A stretch of DNA of 64,000 nt from Acidobacteriota bacterium (GCA_021778845.1 JAJYBU010000002.1:62001-126000), one strand, 5' to 3'. Shown: positions 45,310 through 54,055, counted from the stretch's first letter. Program-made: numbers and translations. The notes: generated by a model not told the origin, from the letters alone.

Positions 45310-45966
45310 TTAAAGATGTCCGTACTTTTCCAGCGCCACCAACAACGGTAGACCGGCGGTGATGTCCGCGCGCGCTCCCGTCTCCGTTCGCGACCATTCG
45401 ATGACCTTCGCAGTCACCTCAGTGAGAAGATGCTGCGGAACGACGATCTGGCCGTCTGCATCGCCCACGACGATATCGCCCGGAGCCACGCTGAGCCACT
45501 CTTCGAGTGCTCCGCGTACCTGCACCACGACCTCCGACGCCGTCACTCGCCATCGTCCTACGCCCTGCGCCGGGGTCTGGTAGCGCGCGATGACAGGCAT
45601 CCCAAGGCCCTGTAGAAATGCAGTGTCGCGCACACCGCCATCGACCACTGCGGCGATACATCTGCGAGCCCGCATCGCGCTCGCGAGCAGATCCCCAAAG
45701 CAGCACACGCCCTTCGCGTCCGCACTCGCCCACAGTGCAACGACGCCTGCGGGCATGGCGTCGATGGCGGCAAGCTTGGCACGATCCCCCCCAGTGAAGT
45801 GGACGGACTCGCCGGTGATCGTATACGCCGGCCCTGCAAAGCTCGACGCGGCGCCGACCGGTCGGAGGCTGTTGTCGAGCACTGGCGGCGTCAGTTGCAG
45901 TGAGTCAAACACATCCGAAATGACGGCCGTACCAGCGGCCTTCAGGTCTTCGAGGCTACTCTGCAT
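45310..45966 (-). CDS. RraA-family 4-hydroxy-4-methyl-2-oxoglutarate aldolase-like protein
   Basis: The 218-residue protein has the RraA/HMG-aldolase landmarks: AGPAYTITG near residue 44, CCFGDLLASAMRARRC near 86, VVDGGVRDTAFL near 105 with the conserved Arg-Asp pair, and APGDIVVGDADGQIVVP near 160. Members are divalent-metal class II pyruvate aldolases or oxaloacetate decarboxylases; others inhibit RNase E. The position between a glycerate kinase and a FucP-like transporter favours an aldolase that splits a keto-acid from sugar breakdown. Specific substrate unknown. Confidence 0.85.
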   Translation of the reverse strand: MQSSLEDLKAAGTAVISDVFDSLQLTPPVLDNSLRPVGAASSFAGPAYTITGESVHFTGGDRAKLAAIDAMPAGVVALWASADAKGVCCFGDLLASAMRARRCIAAVVDGGVRDTAFLQGLGMPVIARYQTPAQGVGRWRVTASEVVVQVRGALEEWLSVAPGDIVVGDADGQIVVPQHLLTEVTAKVIEWSRTETGARADITAGLPLLVALEKYGHL

Positions 45967-46039
45967 GTTCGATCCTTAACAATAGATTGCTTCTTCCATA
46001 GTATTCAGCACCCAGTCGGCTTGCTCGACGCGTGAGCAG

Positions 46040-47368
46040 TCAGTCGACGTTGACCACCGGCTCACCCTGCGTGCGCGATCCCAGTAAGCCATACAGGGCG
46101 ACGATGATATACGCCAGCAACACGACCGTGTATCCGCGGGCATAGCTGCCCGTTCGCTTGGCGATGAATCCGAGGAGGGGCGGGAAGATCGCGCCGCCCA
46201 CCACAGCCATCACAATTACCGAGCCGCCGAGCTTTGTATTCGGTCCGAGGCCCTTTACGCCCAGCGCGAAGATGGTCGGGAACATAATCGACATGAAGAA
46301 GCTCGTGGCGACGATCGCGCCAGCTCCCACTCTGCCCGGATGCACGATGCCCACGGCCACCAGCGCGATGTTGATCAACGCATAGGTCCCCATCATTCTC
46401 GCCGGAGAGAACCAGCGCATCAGGCCCGTCGACACGATGCGTCCCACCGCCAGCGCGACCAGATTACCCGTGAGAAACAGCGCCGCCGTGCGCTCCGTTA
46501 CGTTGGTGTATTGGAGCATATAGAAGATGAACGCGCTCCAGGTGCTGATCTGCGCGCCGCAGTAGCAGAACTGCGCCAGCACGGCCAGCCACAGATGTGG
46601 AAACTGAAATAGGTCGACGAACCGCCCCTTGTCGCCGCTGTCTTCGTGCTCGGACTCGATGTGGGGAAATTTCGTCAGTCCGATCCACAGCGCCCACAAC
46701 AGCACGACGCAGCCGAGCCCCACATAGGTAGGCACCACACGCATGATCTCCGAGTGCAGATATTTTGCCAGCGTTCCGCTTGCCCGCATGCTCGCCATCT
46801 TCGCCTGCGTCAGTGTCACGCCAGAGAAGATAAAAAAGGTGCCGATCAGCACGCCGGTAATCGTTCCCAGAGGATTGAACGACTGCGAAAAGTTCAGCCG
46901 GCGCTCGGATGTTGCCGCCGGGCCGAACTGCGCAATGAACGGATTGGAGGCTGTCTCGAGCGTTGCCGAGCCGCAGCCCACTACGAACAACGCGCACAGA
47001 AATGGTTCGTAGTGTCCCCAGATCGCGGCTGGCCAGAACATTAGCATGCCGCCTCCGAACAGACACAGCCCCGCGAGAATTCCGGCCTTGTAGCCCCAGC
47101 GACGCATGAAGACGGCTGCTGGCATCGCCATGCAGAAGTACCCCATGAAGACCGCCGTCTGCACCAGTTGCGCCTGCAGCGGCGAGAGCTCAAAGGATTT
47201 CCTGAACTGCTGCACCAGGATGTCCGTGAGATTGTTTGACATTCCCCAGAGAAAGAAGAGGACTGTCACCAGCACAAACGGCAGGAGATGCTGCTTCGGA
47301 AACACAGACGCTGGTGCATGATCCGACGGTGGCGCTGGGCGTTCCGTGTTGATGGGAGAAATCTGCAT
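46040..47368 (-). CDS. FucP-type sugar:proton symporter (MFS)
   Basis: The 442-residue protein has 12 predicted TM helices and the FucP-group signatures MSNNLTDILVQQF near residue 43 and GSATLETASNPFIAQFGP near 132. In E. coli FucP the acidic residues of these two segments (Asp46 and Glu135) drive proton-coupled L-fucose uptake, and both are conserved here. It likely imports L-fucose or a related hexose. It is followed on the same strand by rraA and preceded by a zinc dehydrogenase (28 bp apart), so the three probably form one operon read from 48413 downward. Confidence 0.87.
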   Translation of the reverse strand: MQISPINTERPAPPSDHAPASVFPKQHLLPFVLVTVLFFLWGMSNNLTDILVQQFRKSFELSPLQAQLVQTAVFMGYFCMAMPAAVFMRRWGYKAGILAGLCLFGGGMLMFWPAAIWGHYEPFLCALFVVGCGSATLETASNPFIAQFGPAATSERRLNFSQSFNPLGTITGVLIGTFFIFSGVTLTQAKMASMRASGTLAKYLHSEIMRVVPTYVGLGCVVLLWALWIGLTKFPHIESEHEDSGDKGRFVDLFQFPHLWLAVLAQFCYCGAQISTWSAFIFYMLQYTNVTERTAALFLTGNLVALAVGRIVSTGLMRWFSPARMMGTYALINIALVAVGIVHPGRVGAGAIVATSFFMSIMFPTIFALGVKGLGPNTKLGGSVIVMAVVGGAIFPPLLGFIAKRTGSYARGYTVVLLAYIIVALYGLLGSRTQGEPVVNVD

Positions 47369-47396
47369 CTGGTCCTCGTGTTTCGGTGCGTATTTG

Positions 47397-48413
47397 CTAA
47401 CTCACCTGCACCATGATCTTCGTAAACGCCGTTGGATTCTCGCTCCAATGGCGCAGCATCTCAGGGGCTTCCTCTATCGGCACGACCGCGGAGATCGCAC
47501 TGTCCACCGGAATTTTTTTCGCCTCCAGCATGCGGATCACCTCGCGAAAATCTTCCGGCAGCGCGTTGCGCGAGCCCATGATGTCGAGTTCCTTCTGGAC
47601 AAACAGACTGGTCTCGTACGCCACGGGCTCCTTGGCATAGCCGATGTACACCACGCGTCCCGTAAAGGCTACCTCCGCAACGCTGGCGCGAAAGGTCTGC
47701 GGCAGACCGATGGCCTCGATGACGCAATCGGGCCCATGGCTATTGGTGATTTCACTCAACCGCAGATGCACATCTTCCTTGCTGGAGTGCACGAGATGCG
47801 ACGCACCGGCTTTGCGCGCAATCTCCAGTTTCGCGTCGTCCATATCGATGGCGATCACGCGTGCGCCGCGAAACGCCGCTGCGGAGATGGCGCCCAAACC
47901 CACTCCGCCGCATCCGAAGACAGCAACCGTGTCATCCTTACTGACGCGACCACGCGCTGCCGCGTGAAATCCAACTGTGAGCGGCTCAACCAGACAGAGC
48001 TCTCGCAGGGAGAGTTGCGCTGCGTAGATTTTCTCTGCCGGCATGGCGATCCGCTCGGTGAGGGCGCCATCGCGTTGGACGCCGAGGGTCTGATTCGCTC
48101 GGCAGGCATTCGGGCGACCTCGCCGGCAACTGGAGCAGATACCACACGCCGTATAGGGTGCCAGCGTGACATCCGAGCCCACGTGCAGATCACCCGAAAG
48201 GCCGCTCCCCGGATGAAGGATCGTTGCAGCAACCTCGTGGCCCAGGACGCGCGGAAATGTAACCAGAGGATTCTTCCCTCGGAACGTATTCAGGTCCGTT
48301 CCGCACAGCCCAACCATTCTGACCTGGAGCAGCGTTTCATGCACGCCGGGATTCGGCTCCGGAATCTCTACTACCTTTGCGCTTCCCGGCCCTTCGACGA
48401 CCACTGCCTTCAT
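47397..48413 (-). CDS. Zinc-dependent medium-chain dehydrogenase
   Basis: The 338-residue protein has the catalytic-zinc motifs LCGTDLNTFRG near residue 36 and GHEVAATI near 60, the structural-zinc Cys set CGICSSCRRGRPNAC near 90 and the NAD site VFGCGGVGLGAISAA near 166. It belongs to the sorbitol/threonine/RspB-like group that oxidises secondary alcohols of sugars, polyols or sugar acids. It leads the operon with the FucP-like transporter and the RraA-family aldolase, and is divergent from an SDR across 167 bp, where shared regulation would sit. Substrate not determined. Confidence 0.87.
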   Translation of the reverse strand: MKAVVVEGPGSAKVVEIPEPNPGVHETLLQVRMVGLCGTDLNTFRGKNPLVTFPRVLGHEVAATILHPGSGLSGDLHVGSDVTLAPYTACGICSSCRRGRPNACRANQTLGVQRDGALTERIAMPAEKIYAAQLSLRELCLVEPLTVGFHAAARGRVSKDDTVAVFGCGGVGLGAISAAAFRGARVIAIDMDDAKLEIARKAGASHLVHSSKEDVHLRLSEITNSHGPDCVIEAIGLPQTFRASVAEVAFTGRVVYIGYAKEPVAYETSLFVQKELDIMGSRNALPEDFREVIRMLEAKKIPVDSAISAVVPIEEAPEMLRHWSENPTAFTKIMVQVS

Positions 48414-48580
48414 CCATATCCTCCGCGGCGAGCTATGCGTCCCAGACCGCAGCCCGACCTGCGCCGGCCACTGCGTACACCGGTCCGTCCCGTGAAAGCA
48501 TACCAGTCGAATTCCTTTATGTATGCAGATGAAATTGACATGGGCCTTCTCGTCGCGTAGAAAACGAGGCAGATGGAGGG

Positions 48581-49354
48581 ATGAATTTGTTACCGTTCAG
48601 ACTGGATGGAAAGCACGCCGTCATTACCGGCGGAGCGAGTGGTATCGGGCTGGCAACAGCGAGTGCGTTTGCCGAAGCCGGAGCGCAGGTTACGATTCTC
48701 GACCTGGTTGCAACGCAGGCGGCCGAGGCGGCCGACAGCCTCCCGGTTCCGGGATGCGGCATTGCCTGCGACGTGACCAACGCCGCCAGCGTAGAGTCCG
48801 CGTTCGCCGAAGCCGCCAAATCCGGACCGATTGAATTGCTGGTGAACAGCGCCGGTGTCGCCCATATCGGGACCCTGCTCACCACGACGCCAGAGGACTT
48901 TGACCGACTGTATCGCGTCAACGTGGTTGGGACCTACCTTTGCATGCAGGCCGGGGTGCGGCAGATGCAGCAGCACGGCGGAGGCGCCATCGTGAACCTG
49001 GCCTCGATTGCGGCGACGGCAGGTCTCGCTGACCGCTTCGCCTACTCGATGACGAAGGGCGCGGTGCTCGCGATGACGCTGTCGGTGGCGCGCGACTACC
49101 TCGCCGACGGGATTCGCTGCAACTGCATCTCGCCTGCGCGCGTGCATACACCGTTCGTTGATGGGTTTGTGGCCCGCAACTATCGGGGCCGCGAGACGGA
49201 GATGATGGAGAAGTTGGCGCAATCGCAGCCTATCGGGCGCATGGGACGTCCCGAAGAGATTGGGTGGCTGGCCCTCTACCTATGCAGCGAGGCCGCCAGT
49301 TTCATCACTGGGGTCGACTACCCGATCGACGGCGGCTACTTCAACCTCCGCTGA
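48581..49354 (+). CDS. Short-chain dehydrogenase, probably sugar or keto-deoxy sugar-acid dehydrogenase
   Basis: The 257-residue SDR has the cofactor motif VITGGASGIGLA near residue 14, NSAGVAH near 88, the catalytic Ser/Tyr/Lys set (NLASIAA near 135, YSMTK near 152) and a C-terminal FITGVDYPIDGGYFN. Its DFDRLYRVNV region and C-terminus resemble dehydrogenases of oxidative L-fucose or rhamnose pathways. The ATG at 48581 follows GGAGGG with no spacer; an in-frame TTG at 48587 would have normal spacing and may be the true start. It probably works with the divergent transporter/dehydrogenase operon. Confidence 0.85.
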   Translation: MNLLPFRLDGKHAVITGGASGIGLATASAFAEAGAQVTILDLVATQAAEAADSLPVPGCGIACDVTNAASVESAFAEAAKSGPIELLVNSAGVAHIGTLLTTTPEDFDRLYRVNVVGTYLCMQAGVRQMQQHGGGAIVNLASIAATAGLADRFAYSMTKGAVLAMTLSVARDYLADGIRCNCISPARVHTPFVDGFVARNYRGRETEMMEKLAQSQPIGRMGRPEEIGWLALYLCSEAASFITGVDYPIDGGYFNLR

Positions 49355-49492
49355 ACCCGCGGGCTATGAACATGGAGCAACCTGACCTCATCATTAGGTA
49401 TTAACTTATCCCCCACCCTGCAAAAAGATGCACACTGAAGGCCGTCCGGAGAGCCTTGTTGCGGAATATGGGGGATTTTTGCTCACAACGTT

Positions 49493-49508
49493 TGGCACGC
49501 TGACTGCT
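49493..49508 (+). promoter_or_regulatory. Sigma-54 (-24/-12) promoter upstream of the PEP-CTERM gene
   Basis: TGGCACGCTGACTGCT matches the sigma-54 consensus TGGCACG-N4-TTGCW at every fixed position except one (C for the first T of TTGC), with the invariant GG and GC correctly spaced. It lies in the spacer after the SDR gene and points toward the PEP-CTERM gene; the transcript start would be near 49520. Confidence 0.65.
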
Positions 49509-49911
49509 GATAGTGTGATATCCGTTGGATGTTGAAGGTCACTCGGGCTCCCTCCTCCATTCAAACTTCTCAAGCCTCTCAGGCTGCGACTTGAGGGAAC
49601 TTCATGGTGGATGGCAGAGAGGTTCCAGGCTTTCGATCGATAACGTGCAAATAGTCCGTCACTAGAGCATTCACCTGGAGGGACAGGAAGCCCGGGCGAA
49701 GCTCACTGGATGGGCAACACCGTTGTGCTCCATGCACCTCTCCCCGGCAGTTGCTTCGAGGCGGCCCACCGTTCACGTTGCCTAACGGCCGACAAATTTT
49801 CAAGAAACACCCAATGCCAACATTTCGAGAACTCGCCAGCCACGACTGCTCCATGACGGGGCATTAGCAACGAATTGAAACATCAAGGCACCTCCCAAGG
49901 AGAATTCAGAG
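49509..49911 (+). other. Long leader/spacer before the PEP-CTERM gene
   Basis: About 400 bp with lower GC than the flanks. If the sigma-54 promoter is used, most of it is a 5' leader of about 390 nt. A minus-strand open frame (49579-49854, 91 codons, ending STMKFPQVAA) looks more protein-like than most shadows, but I do not recognise it. A clear AAGGAG precedes the PEP-CTERM ATG. No known riboswitch or IS end was seen. Confidence 0.4.
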
Positions 49912-50529
49912 ATGAAATTATTACGTTATCTACCGTTGATTGCGATGGCTTTTGCGCTCAGTGGTGTAGTTCAGGCACACGCATTCAAACTAGGGGTTCT
50001 GGATGCCGGACCAGGCGTCGATTACTACGGTACCCCGTTGACGGACTTAATACTCGGTTCCTGCGGAACTGGAACTACGTCCACAGAGGGCTGCGTAACC
50101 ATCGAGAACGAGACAGGTTCGCTCCTGACAAGCTTCCAATTGACATTCTCGACGAGTAACCTCGGCCCCATGAACCAGACATTTACCTGCGGAACCGGCA
50201 CATTGTTCGCGGATTGCAGCGTGACTAACCTTGGCGGCGGGAACTACAGCTTAGTTTTCTCCGGCGGAACTGGCGTTCCATCCGATACGAATTCCATGAG
50301 CATGGAGGAAGACCAGAAAGAATCGCAAGATTCCGACGACTCCAGTGCTGACACCTTTACCATCCAGGAGAGCGGGTTGCCCTACTCGGACTTCGCTAGC
50401 ACACCATTCACCGTAGTGTCAGAGACTCCCGAGCCCAGTTCGATCTGGCTGATGTCTACCGGGGTGCTGCTGCTCGGTGGCTTCTTCTATTACACACGGC
50501 GCAGTGGGTTGGGTGGCCGGAGCCTCTGA
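49912..50529 (+). CDS. PEP-CTERM sorting-domain exported protein
   Basis: The 205-residue protein has a signal peptide (MKLLRYLPLIAMAFALSGVVQAHA) and a C-terminal sorting signal: ETPEPSS near residue 170, a hydrophobic helix (IWLMSTGVLLLGGFFYY) and a basic end (TRRSG). Exosortase recognises the PEP motif, cleaves it and releases the protein to the surface or matrix. The mature part is Ser/Thr/Gly-rich with four Cys and an acidic stretch (MEEDQKESQDSDDSS near 126). No exosortase is in this window. It is preceded by AAGGAG, a long leader and a sigma-54 promoter, and followed by a strong terminator. Confidence 0.88.
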   Translation: MKLLRYLPLIAMAFALSGVVQAHAFKLGVLDAGPGVDYYGTPLTDLILGSCGTGTTSTEGCVTIENETGSLLTSFQLTFSTSNLGPMNQTFTCGTGTLFADCSVTNLGGGNYSLVFSGGTGVPSDTNSMSMEEDQKESQDSDDSSADTFTIQESGLPYSDFASTPFTVVSETPEPSSIWLMSTGVLLLGGFFYYTRRSGLGGRSL

Positions 50530-50568
50530 CCCTCAACGGCCTGGATCTCTTAAACCGCGATCGCATAA

Positions 50569-50612
50569 AGAAGGAGAGGCCTTACTCTGTGGAGTAGGGG
50601 TCTCTCCTTTTT
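50569..50612 (+). terminator. Rho-independent terminator of the PEP-CTERM gene
   Basis: AAGGAGAG...CTTACTC and GAGTAGG...CTCTCCTT pair into a long stem (about 17 bp with one internal mismatch zone) with a TGTG loop, followed directly by TTTTTATTT. This is the clearest intrinsic terminator in the window and confines the PEP-CTERM gene to a single-gene transcript. Confidence 0.85.
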
Positions 50613-50770
50613 ATTTGCTGCTGAAATCCTGCTCGGTCGGGCTACAATTTGTCACCGGGGCATCACCTGCGGTCCGGCTATAGCGGATGGGCGCTCGGCT
50701 TCCGGTCGAATGCAACCACCAACGGGCGGACAGGCCCGAAGACTTGAACCCAGCTGTGGAAAGAAGCTTT

Positions 50771-52867
50771 ATGCGCCGTGCGGGACTGATGCTGCTGATG
50801 ATGCTGTGGGCGGGGACCCCGGATGCAACGGCCAGATCCACGACTGGTCCGGGTGCACCCATCAACTCGACACCGGCAGCCACCGGCGGCACGACGCCGT
50901 CGACGCCAACCGTGCAGGTGAAGCTGGGCGAATCGTCTGTGGATCTGACCGGGCCGTGGAAGTTCCACACCGGCGACAACATGGCGTGGGCGCAGGCGGA
51001 CTCCGACGATTCGACGTGGGGCAAGATGGACCTCGCCCCGCCCCCTGGGTCCGTGGATGAGACGGTCGGCGCCAGCGGAGATCTTCCTGGCTGGACGTCT
51101 CTCGGCTATCCCAACTACTCCGGTTATGCATGGTACCGGCTGCGAATCAACGTCGAGGGGGCCAACCGCCGCCTCGCATTGAAGATGCCTGATCAGGCAG
51201 ACGATGCCTACCAGGTCTTCGTCAATGGCGAGCAGATTGGTTCGTTTGGAAAATTTTCCGCCCATCACGTAACGGCCTACAGCACGCTACCTGAGGAATT
51301 CCGTCTACCCAAAGGAGTCGGCAACGGGACCATCACCATCGCCATCCGCATGTGGATGGACAGTGCCACTCTCTTCAGTTTTCCGGACGCAGGCGGTCTT
51401 CATGGCCCGCCGGTGCTCGGCTATGCATCGGACATAGGAACTCTCACTCAACTGGCCTATGACGAGAATGCCCGTGGCCTCGTCAGTGGTTTTGTTGAGT
51501 TGATGATCCTCTTCATGGCGTTGCTGATGACGCTTGCGCTGTTCTGGCTGGATCGCGAGGAGAAGGCCTACTTCTGGCTGGCACTCGTATGTCTGGCGAC
51601 CCTGCTCTCCAACGCAATCGCGCAATCGGCGAACTTTACCCCCTGGATTGGACAAACGCAGGCGGTCATCCTTATCGACGTCCTCTTTACCCCCCTGCGT
51701 ATCGGATTGTGGGTGATGTTCTGGGGCTACTGGTTCCGTATATCGAGGATGGCGAGGCTGCATGGGTTGGTTTGGACTCTGGTAGCGATTCTTGCGCTGG
51801 GGACGGCCATGCTGCGACCTCCGCTTTACGGGCTGCATGTTCCCATCCAATACAGCGCGTTGATCAATCCCGTGCTGCTGGTGGTGAAGTTGTGCCTCGG
51901 CGCGCTGCTCTTCTTTATTGCCTATCGTGGTCTGGCCCGGCAGAAGACTGAAGGATGGATGGCCGCCACTGCCGTGCTTCTCGTATTCGTCGCAAACTAC
52001 CAGCGTGAAATGCGTCTCATTCACATCCCAATCTTCTTCACGATTTTGGGCTTCGCAACTTACCTCGGAACGATCGCAACGGTGGTATCACTCCTCATCA
52101 TCACGGTCATGCTGCTCATGCGTTTCTTCAATAGCCAGCGGATGAAGGAGCAGTGGAAGCTTGAGATTCAGCAGGCGCAGCATGTGCAGCAAATCCTGAT
52201 ACCGAACCAGTTGCCCGAGATCCCTGGTCTCATGATCGAAAGCGAGTACCGACCGGCGCGCGAAGTGGGTGGAGATTTTTTTCAGGTGCTTCCCTGTGAG
52301 ATTCCGGGGTCTGCACTGATACTGGTGGGAGATGTAACGGGCAAGGGAATGCAGGCTGGAATGCTGGTAGCCGTCATCGTCGGCGCCGTCCGCGCTGCGG
52401 CACTGCACAGTTCTGACCCGGCGCGGATCCTCCATGACGTGAATGTGCAGCTGTGTGAACGCCAGCATGCGAGCGCGACCTGCCTGATGCTGCGCATCGA
52501 TCCCGATGGCAAGGTCACCCTCGCCAATGCCGGCCAACTCCCTCCGTACCTGAATGGCAGCGAACTCGAGATGGAAGGCGCCCTACCGTTGGGGACCATC
52601 CCGGACGCGGAGAATTCGATTACAACCTTCACGATGCAGCACGGCGACTCTTTGATTTTGATGTCTGACGGAATCGTCGAGGCACAGGACGCCCATGGAA
52701 ATCTCATGGGCTTCGAACGCATTAGTAAGCTGCTCGAAGAGACCACAACGGCCCAGGAGATCGCGAATGCGGCGCAGGCCTTCGGGCAGGAGGACGATAT
52801 CCTCGTGCTGCAGGTGCGCCGTAACATGCCACAGCATGCGAGCGAAGACGCTTCATCGGCCGCATAG
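50771..52867 (+). CDS. Membrane SpoIIE/RsbU-type serine phosphatase with extracytoplasmic sensor
   Basis: From the ATG at 50771 (GGAAAGAAG upstream) the protein has 698 residues: a signal peptide, an extracytoplasmic galactose-binding-like beta-sandwich (about 45-205, with VDLTGPWKFHTGDN and YQVFVNGEQIGSFG), seven or so TM helices (about 235-450), a short coiled linker (QQAQHVQQILIPNQLP) and a C-terminal PP2C domain with EVGGDFF, GDVTGKGMQAGM, NAGQLPPYL, MSDGIVEAQ and EDDILVLQV, so the metal-binding Asp residues are present. It should dephosphorylate a STAS-domain antagonist in response to an envelope signal. STAS and anti-sigma-type kinase genes follow. Confidence 0.88.
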   Translation: MRRAGLMLLMMLWAGTPDATARSTTGPGAPINSTPAATGGTTPSTPTVQVKLGESSVDLTGPWKFHTGDNMAWAQADSDDSTWGKMDLAPPPGSVDETVGASGDLPGWTSLGYPNYSGYAWYRLRINVEGANRRLALKMPDQADDAYQVFVNGEQIGSFGKFSAHHVTAYSTLPEEFRLPKGVGNGTITIAIRMWMDSATLFSFPDAGGLHGPPVLGYASDIGTLTQLAYDENARGLVSGFVELMILFMALLMTLALFWLDREEKAYFWLALVCLATLLSNAIAQSANFTPWIGQTQAVILIDVLFTPLRIGLWVMFWGYWFRISRMARLHGLVWTLVAILALGTAMLRPPLYGLHVPIQYSALINPVLLVVKLCLGALLFFIAYRGLARQKTEGWMAATAVLLVFVANYQREMRLIHIPIFFTILGFATYLGTIATVVSLLIITVMLLMRFFNSQRMKEQWKLEIQQAQHVQQILIPNQLPEIPGLMIESEYRPAREVGGDFFQVLPCEIPGSALILVGDVTGKGMQAGMLVAVIVGAVRAAALHSSDPARILHDVNVQLCERQHASATCLMLRIDPDGKVTLANAGQLPPYLNGSELEMEGALPLGTIPDAENSITTFTMQHGDSLILMSDGIVEAQDAHGNLMGFERISKLLEETTTAQEIANAAQAFGQEDDILVLQVRRNMPQHASEDASSAA

Positions 52868-52896
52868 GACGGCTCCGACAGCCCCGTCCTATGCGG
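52860..52896. terminator. Bidirectional hairpin spanning the phosphatase stop codon
   Basis: A 13-bp perfect inverted repeat (CCGCATAGGACGG at 52860-52872, CCGTCCTATGCGG at 52884-52896, 11-base loop) lies between the converging phosphatase and STAS genes and includes the phosphatase TAG stop in its left arm. It suits termination from both sides, though T-runs are lacking. Confidence 0.6.
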
Positions 52897-52914
52897 GTTG
52901 CTTCGTTACGTGAC

Positions 52915-53259
52915 CTACGCGAAGGAGGCCACAGCAGCGGCCTCATCGTCGCGAACATCAAAGACGGTGAGGAGTTTGGTAATCACCAGCAGGTCGCGGA
53001 CCTTGCTGGTCAGGTTCAGCAGCTTGAGCTCGCCGCCGGCATTCTTCACCGCCGTAAACGCGCTCACCAGTTCGCCCAGCCCGGAGCTGTCGATATAATT
53101 CACCCCGGCCAGATTCAGCAGAATCTTCTTTGACCCCGCAGTCACCAGGCTCCGCACCTCTTCGCGCAGCGTCAAGCCGCCCTCGCCCAGGGTAATCTTC
53201 CCACTCAAATCCACGATCGTAACTCCACTGACTTCCCGGGTGGTGAACTTCATGCTCAT
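52915..53259 (-). CDS. STAS-domain anti-sigma factor antagonist (SpoIIAA/RsbV-like)
   Basis: The 114-residue protein has the SpoIIAA fold signature: REVSGVTIVDLSGKITLGEG at the start and the phosphorylation loop NYIDSSGLGELV, with the candidate phospho-Ser58 directly after Asp57, exactly as in SpoIIAA. Unphosphorylated, such proteins bind and inhibit an RsbW/SpoIIAB kinase. It faces the SpoIIE-type phosphatase tail to tail and lies 300 bp from the divergent kinase gene, so it is the obvious substrate of both. A good GGAG precedes the start. Confidence 0.9.
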   Translation of the reverse strand: MSMKFTTREVSGVTIVDLSGKITLGEGGLTLREEVRSLVTAGSKKILLNLAGVNYIDSSGLGELVSAFTAVKNAGGELKLLNLTSKVRDLLVITKLLTVFDVRDDEAAAVASFA

Positions 53260-53560
53260 GGTTTGATCTCCTTCAAAATTCTGCGTTGGGACATCCGGAC
53301 AGTGCGGTCAGGATGCAACTTGAGAAAGTGTACTTCATCCGGGATGAGTCTCATTAGCAATTTCTCCAGCCCAAGCGAGGCAGAATCTATCACGAGCGCC
53401 CATCGGTACGAGGCCATGCCGGCTCGGGGCCCATCGTTTCATTCGAGGCTCACCCTTTGAGATTTTCCTTGCCGTATGGGGCCAGACTGCTACTCTACTC
53501 TGGCAGGCTGGCAAAGATGCGTTCTCAACGCCCAAAGGAGATCCCAGGCGGCGAGGGAGG
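53260..53560. other. Divergent spacer between STAS and kinase genes
   Basis: A 301-bp region that must hold promoters for the minus-strand STAS gene and the plus-strand kinase. A purine-rich GGAG run and a second AAAGGAG precede the two start codons. No confident -35/-10 pair, sigma-54 site, repeat or small gene was found. Confidence 0.5.
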
Positions 53561-54055
53561 ATGGCGTTGATCGATAAAGCGACTAGCAGCAACGATAAGC
53601 CGACCAGCGGCGACGATAACACGCAGAACAGCAGCATCGAGCTGCGCCTCCCCTCGCGGCTGGGCTACGAGAAGGTGGCCATGCACACGGCGGCCAGCGT
53701 AGCGCAATTGATGGGCTTCAGCGACGAACGCATCGATGATCTCAAGACCGCCGTCGCAGAGGCCTGCATCAACGCCATCGAGCACGGCAATAAGCTCGAC
53801 GACTCGCTCAGCGTCGGCGTCATTCTGTCCATGGACGCCAACTCGCTCGAGGTCAAGGTCACCGACACCGGCGAGGGCCCGCAGAGCAAGACCGAAGCTC
53901 CCGACATCGACAAGAAGATGCTCGGCGAAGAGGACGCGCGCGGCATGGGAATGTTCCTCATCCAGGCCCTGGTGGACGAGGCTGAGTGGGTCAGTTCCCC
54001 GCCCACAGGCAGCTATGCCCGCATGGTCATTCACCTCCACCTCGCCAACAGTTAG
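53561..54055 (+). CDS. RsbW/SpoIIAB-type anti-sigma factor serine kinase
   Basis: The 164-residue HATPase_c protein has a polar 27-residue N-terminus, then the GHKL boxes: N box AVAEACINAIEHGN near residue 64, G1 VTDTGEG near 100 and G2 ARGMGMFLIQALVDEAEW near 129. Such kinases phosphorylate STAS antagonists and hold sigma factors or other partners. No sigma gene is adjacent, so the output is open. The ATG at 53561 directly abuts GGGAGG; an in-frame TTG at 53567 gives better spacing. The next gene, a second STAS protein, begins 50 bp downstream. Confidence 0.88.
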   Translation: MALIDKATSSNDKPTSGDDNTQNSSIELRLPSRLGYEKVAMHTAASVAQLMGFSDERIDDLKTAVAEACINAIEHGNKLDDSLSVGVILSMDANSLEVKVTDTGEGPQSKTEAPDIDKKMLGEEDARGMGMFLIQALVDEAEWVSSPPTGSYARMVIHLHLANS

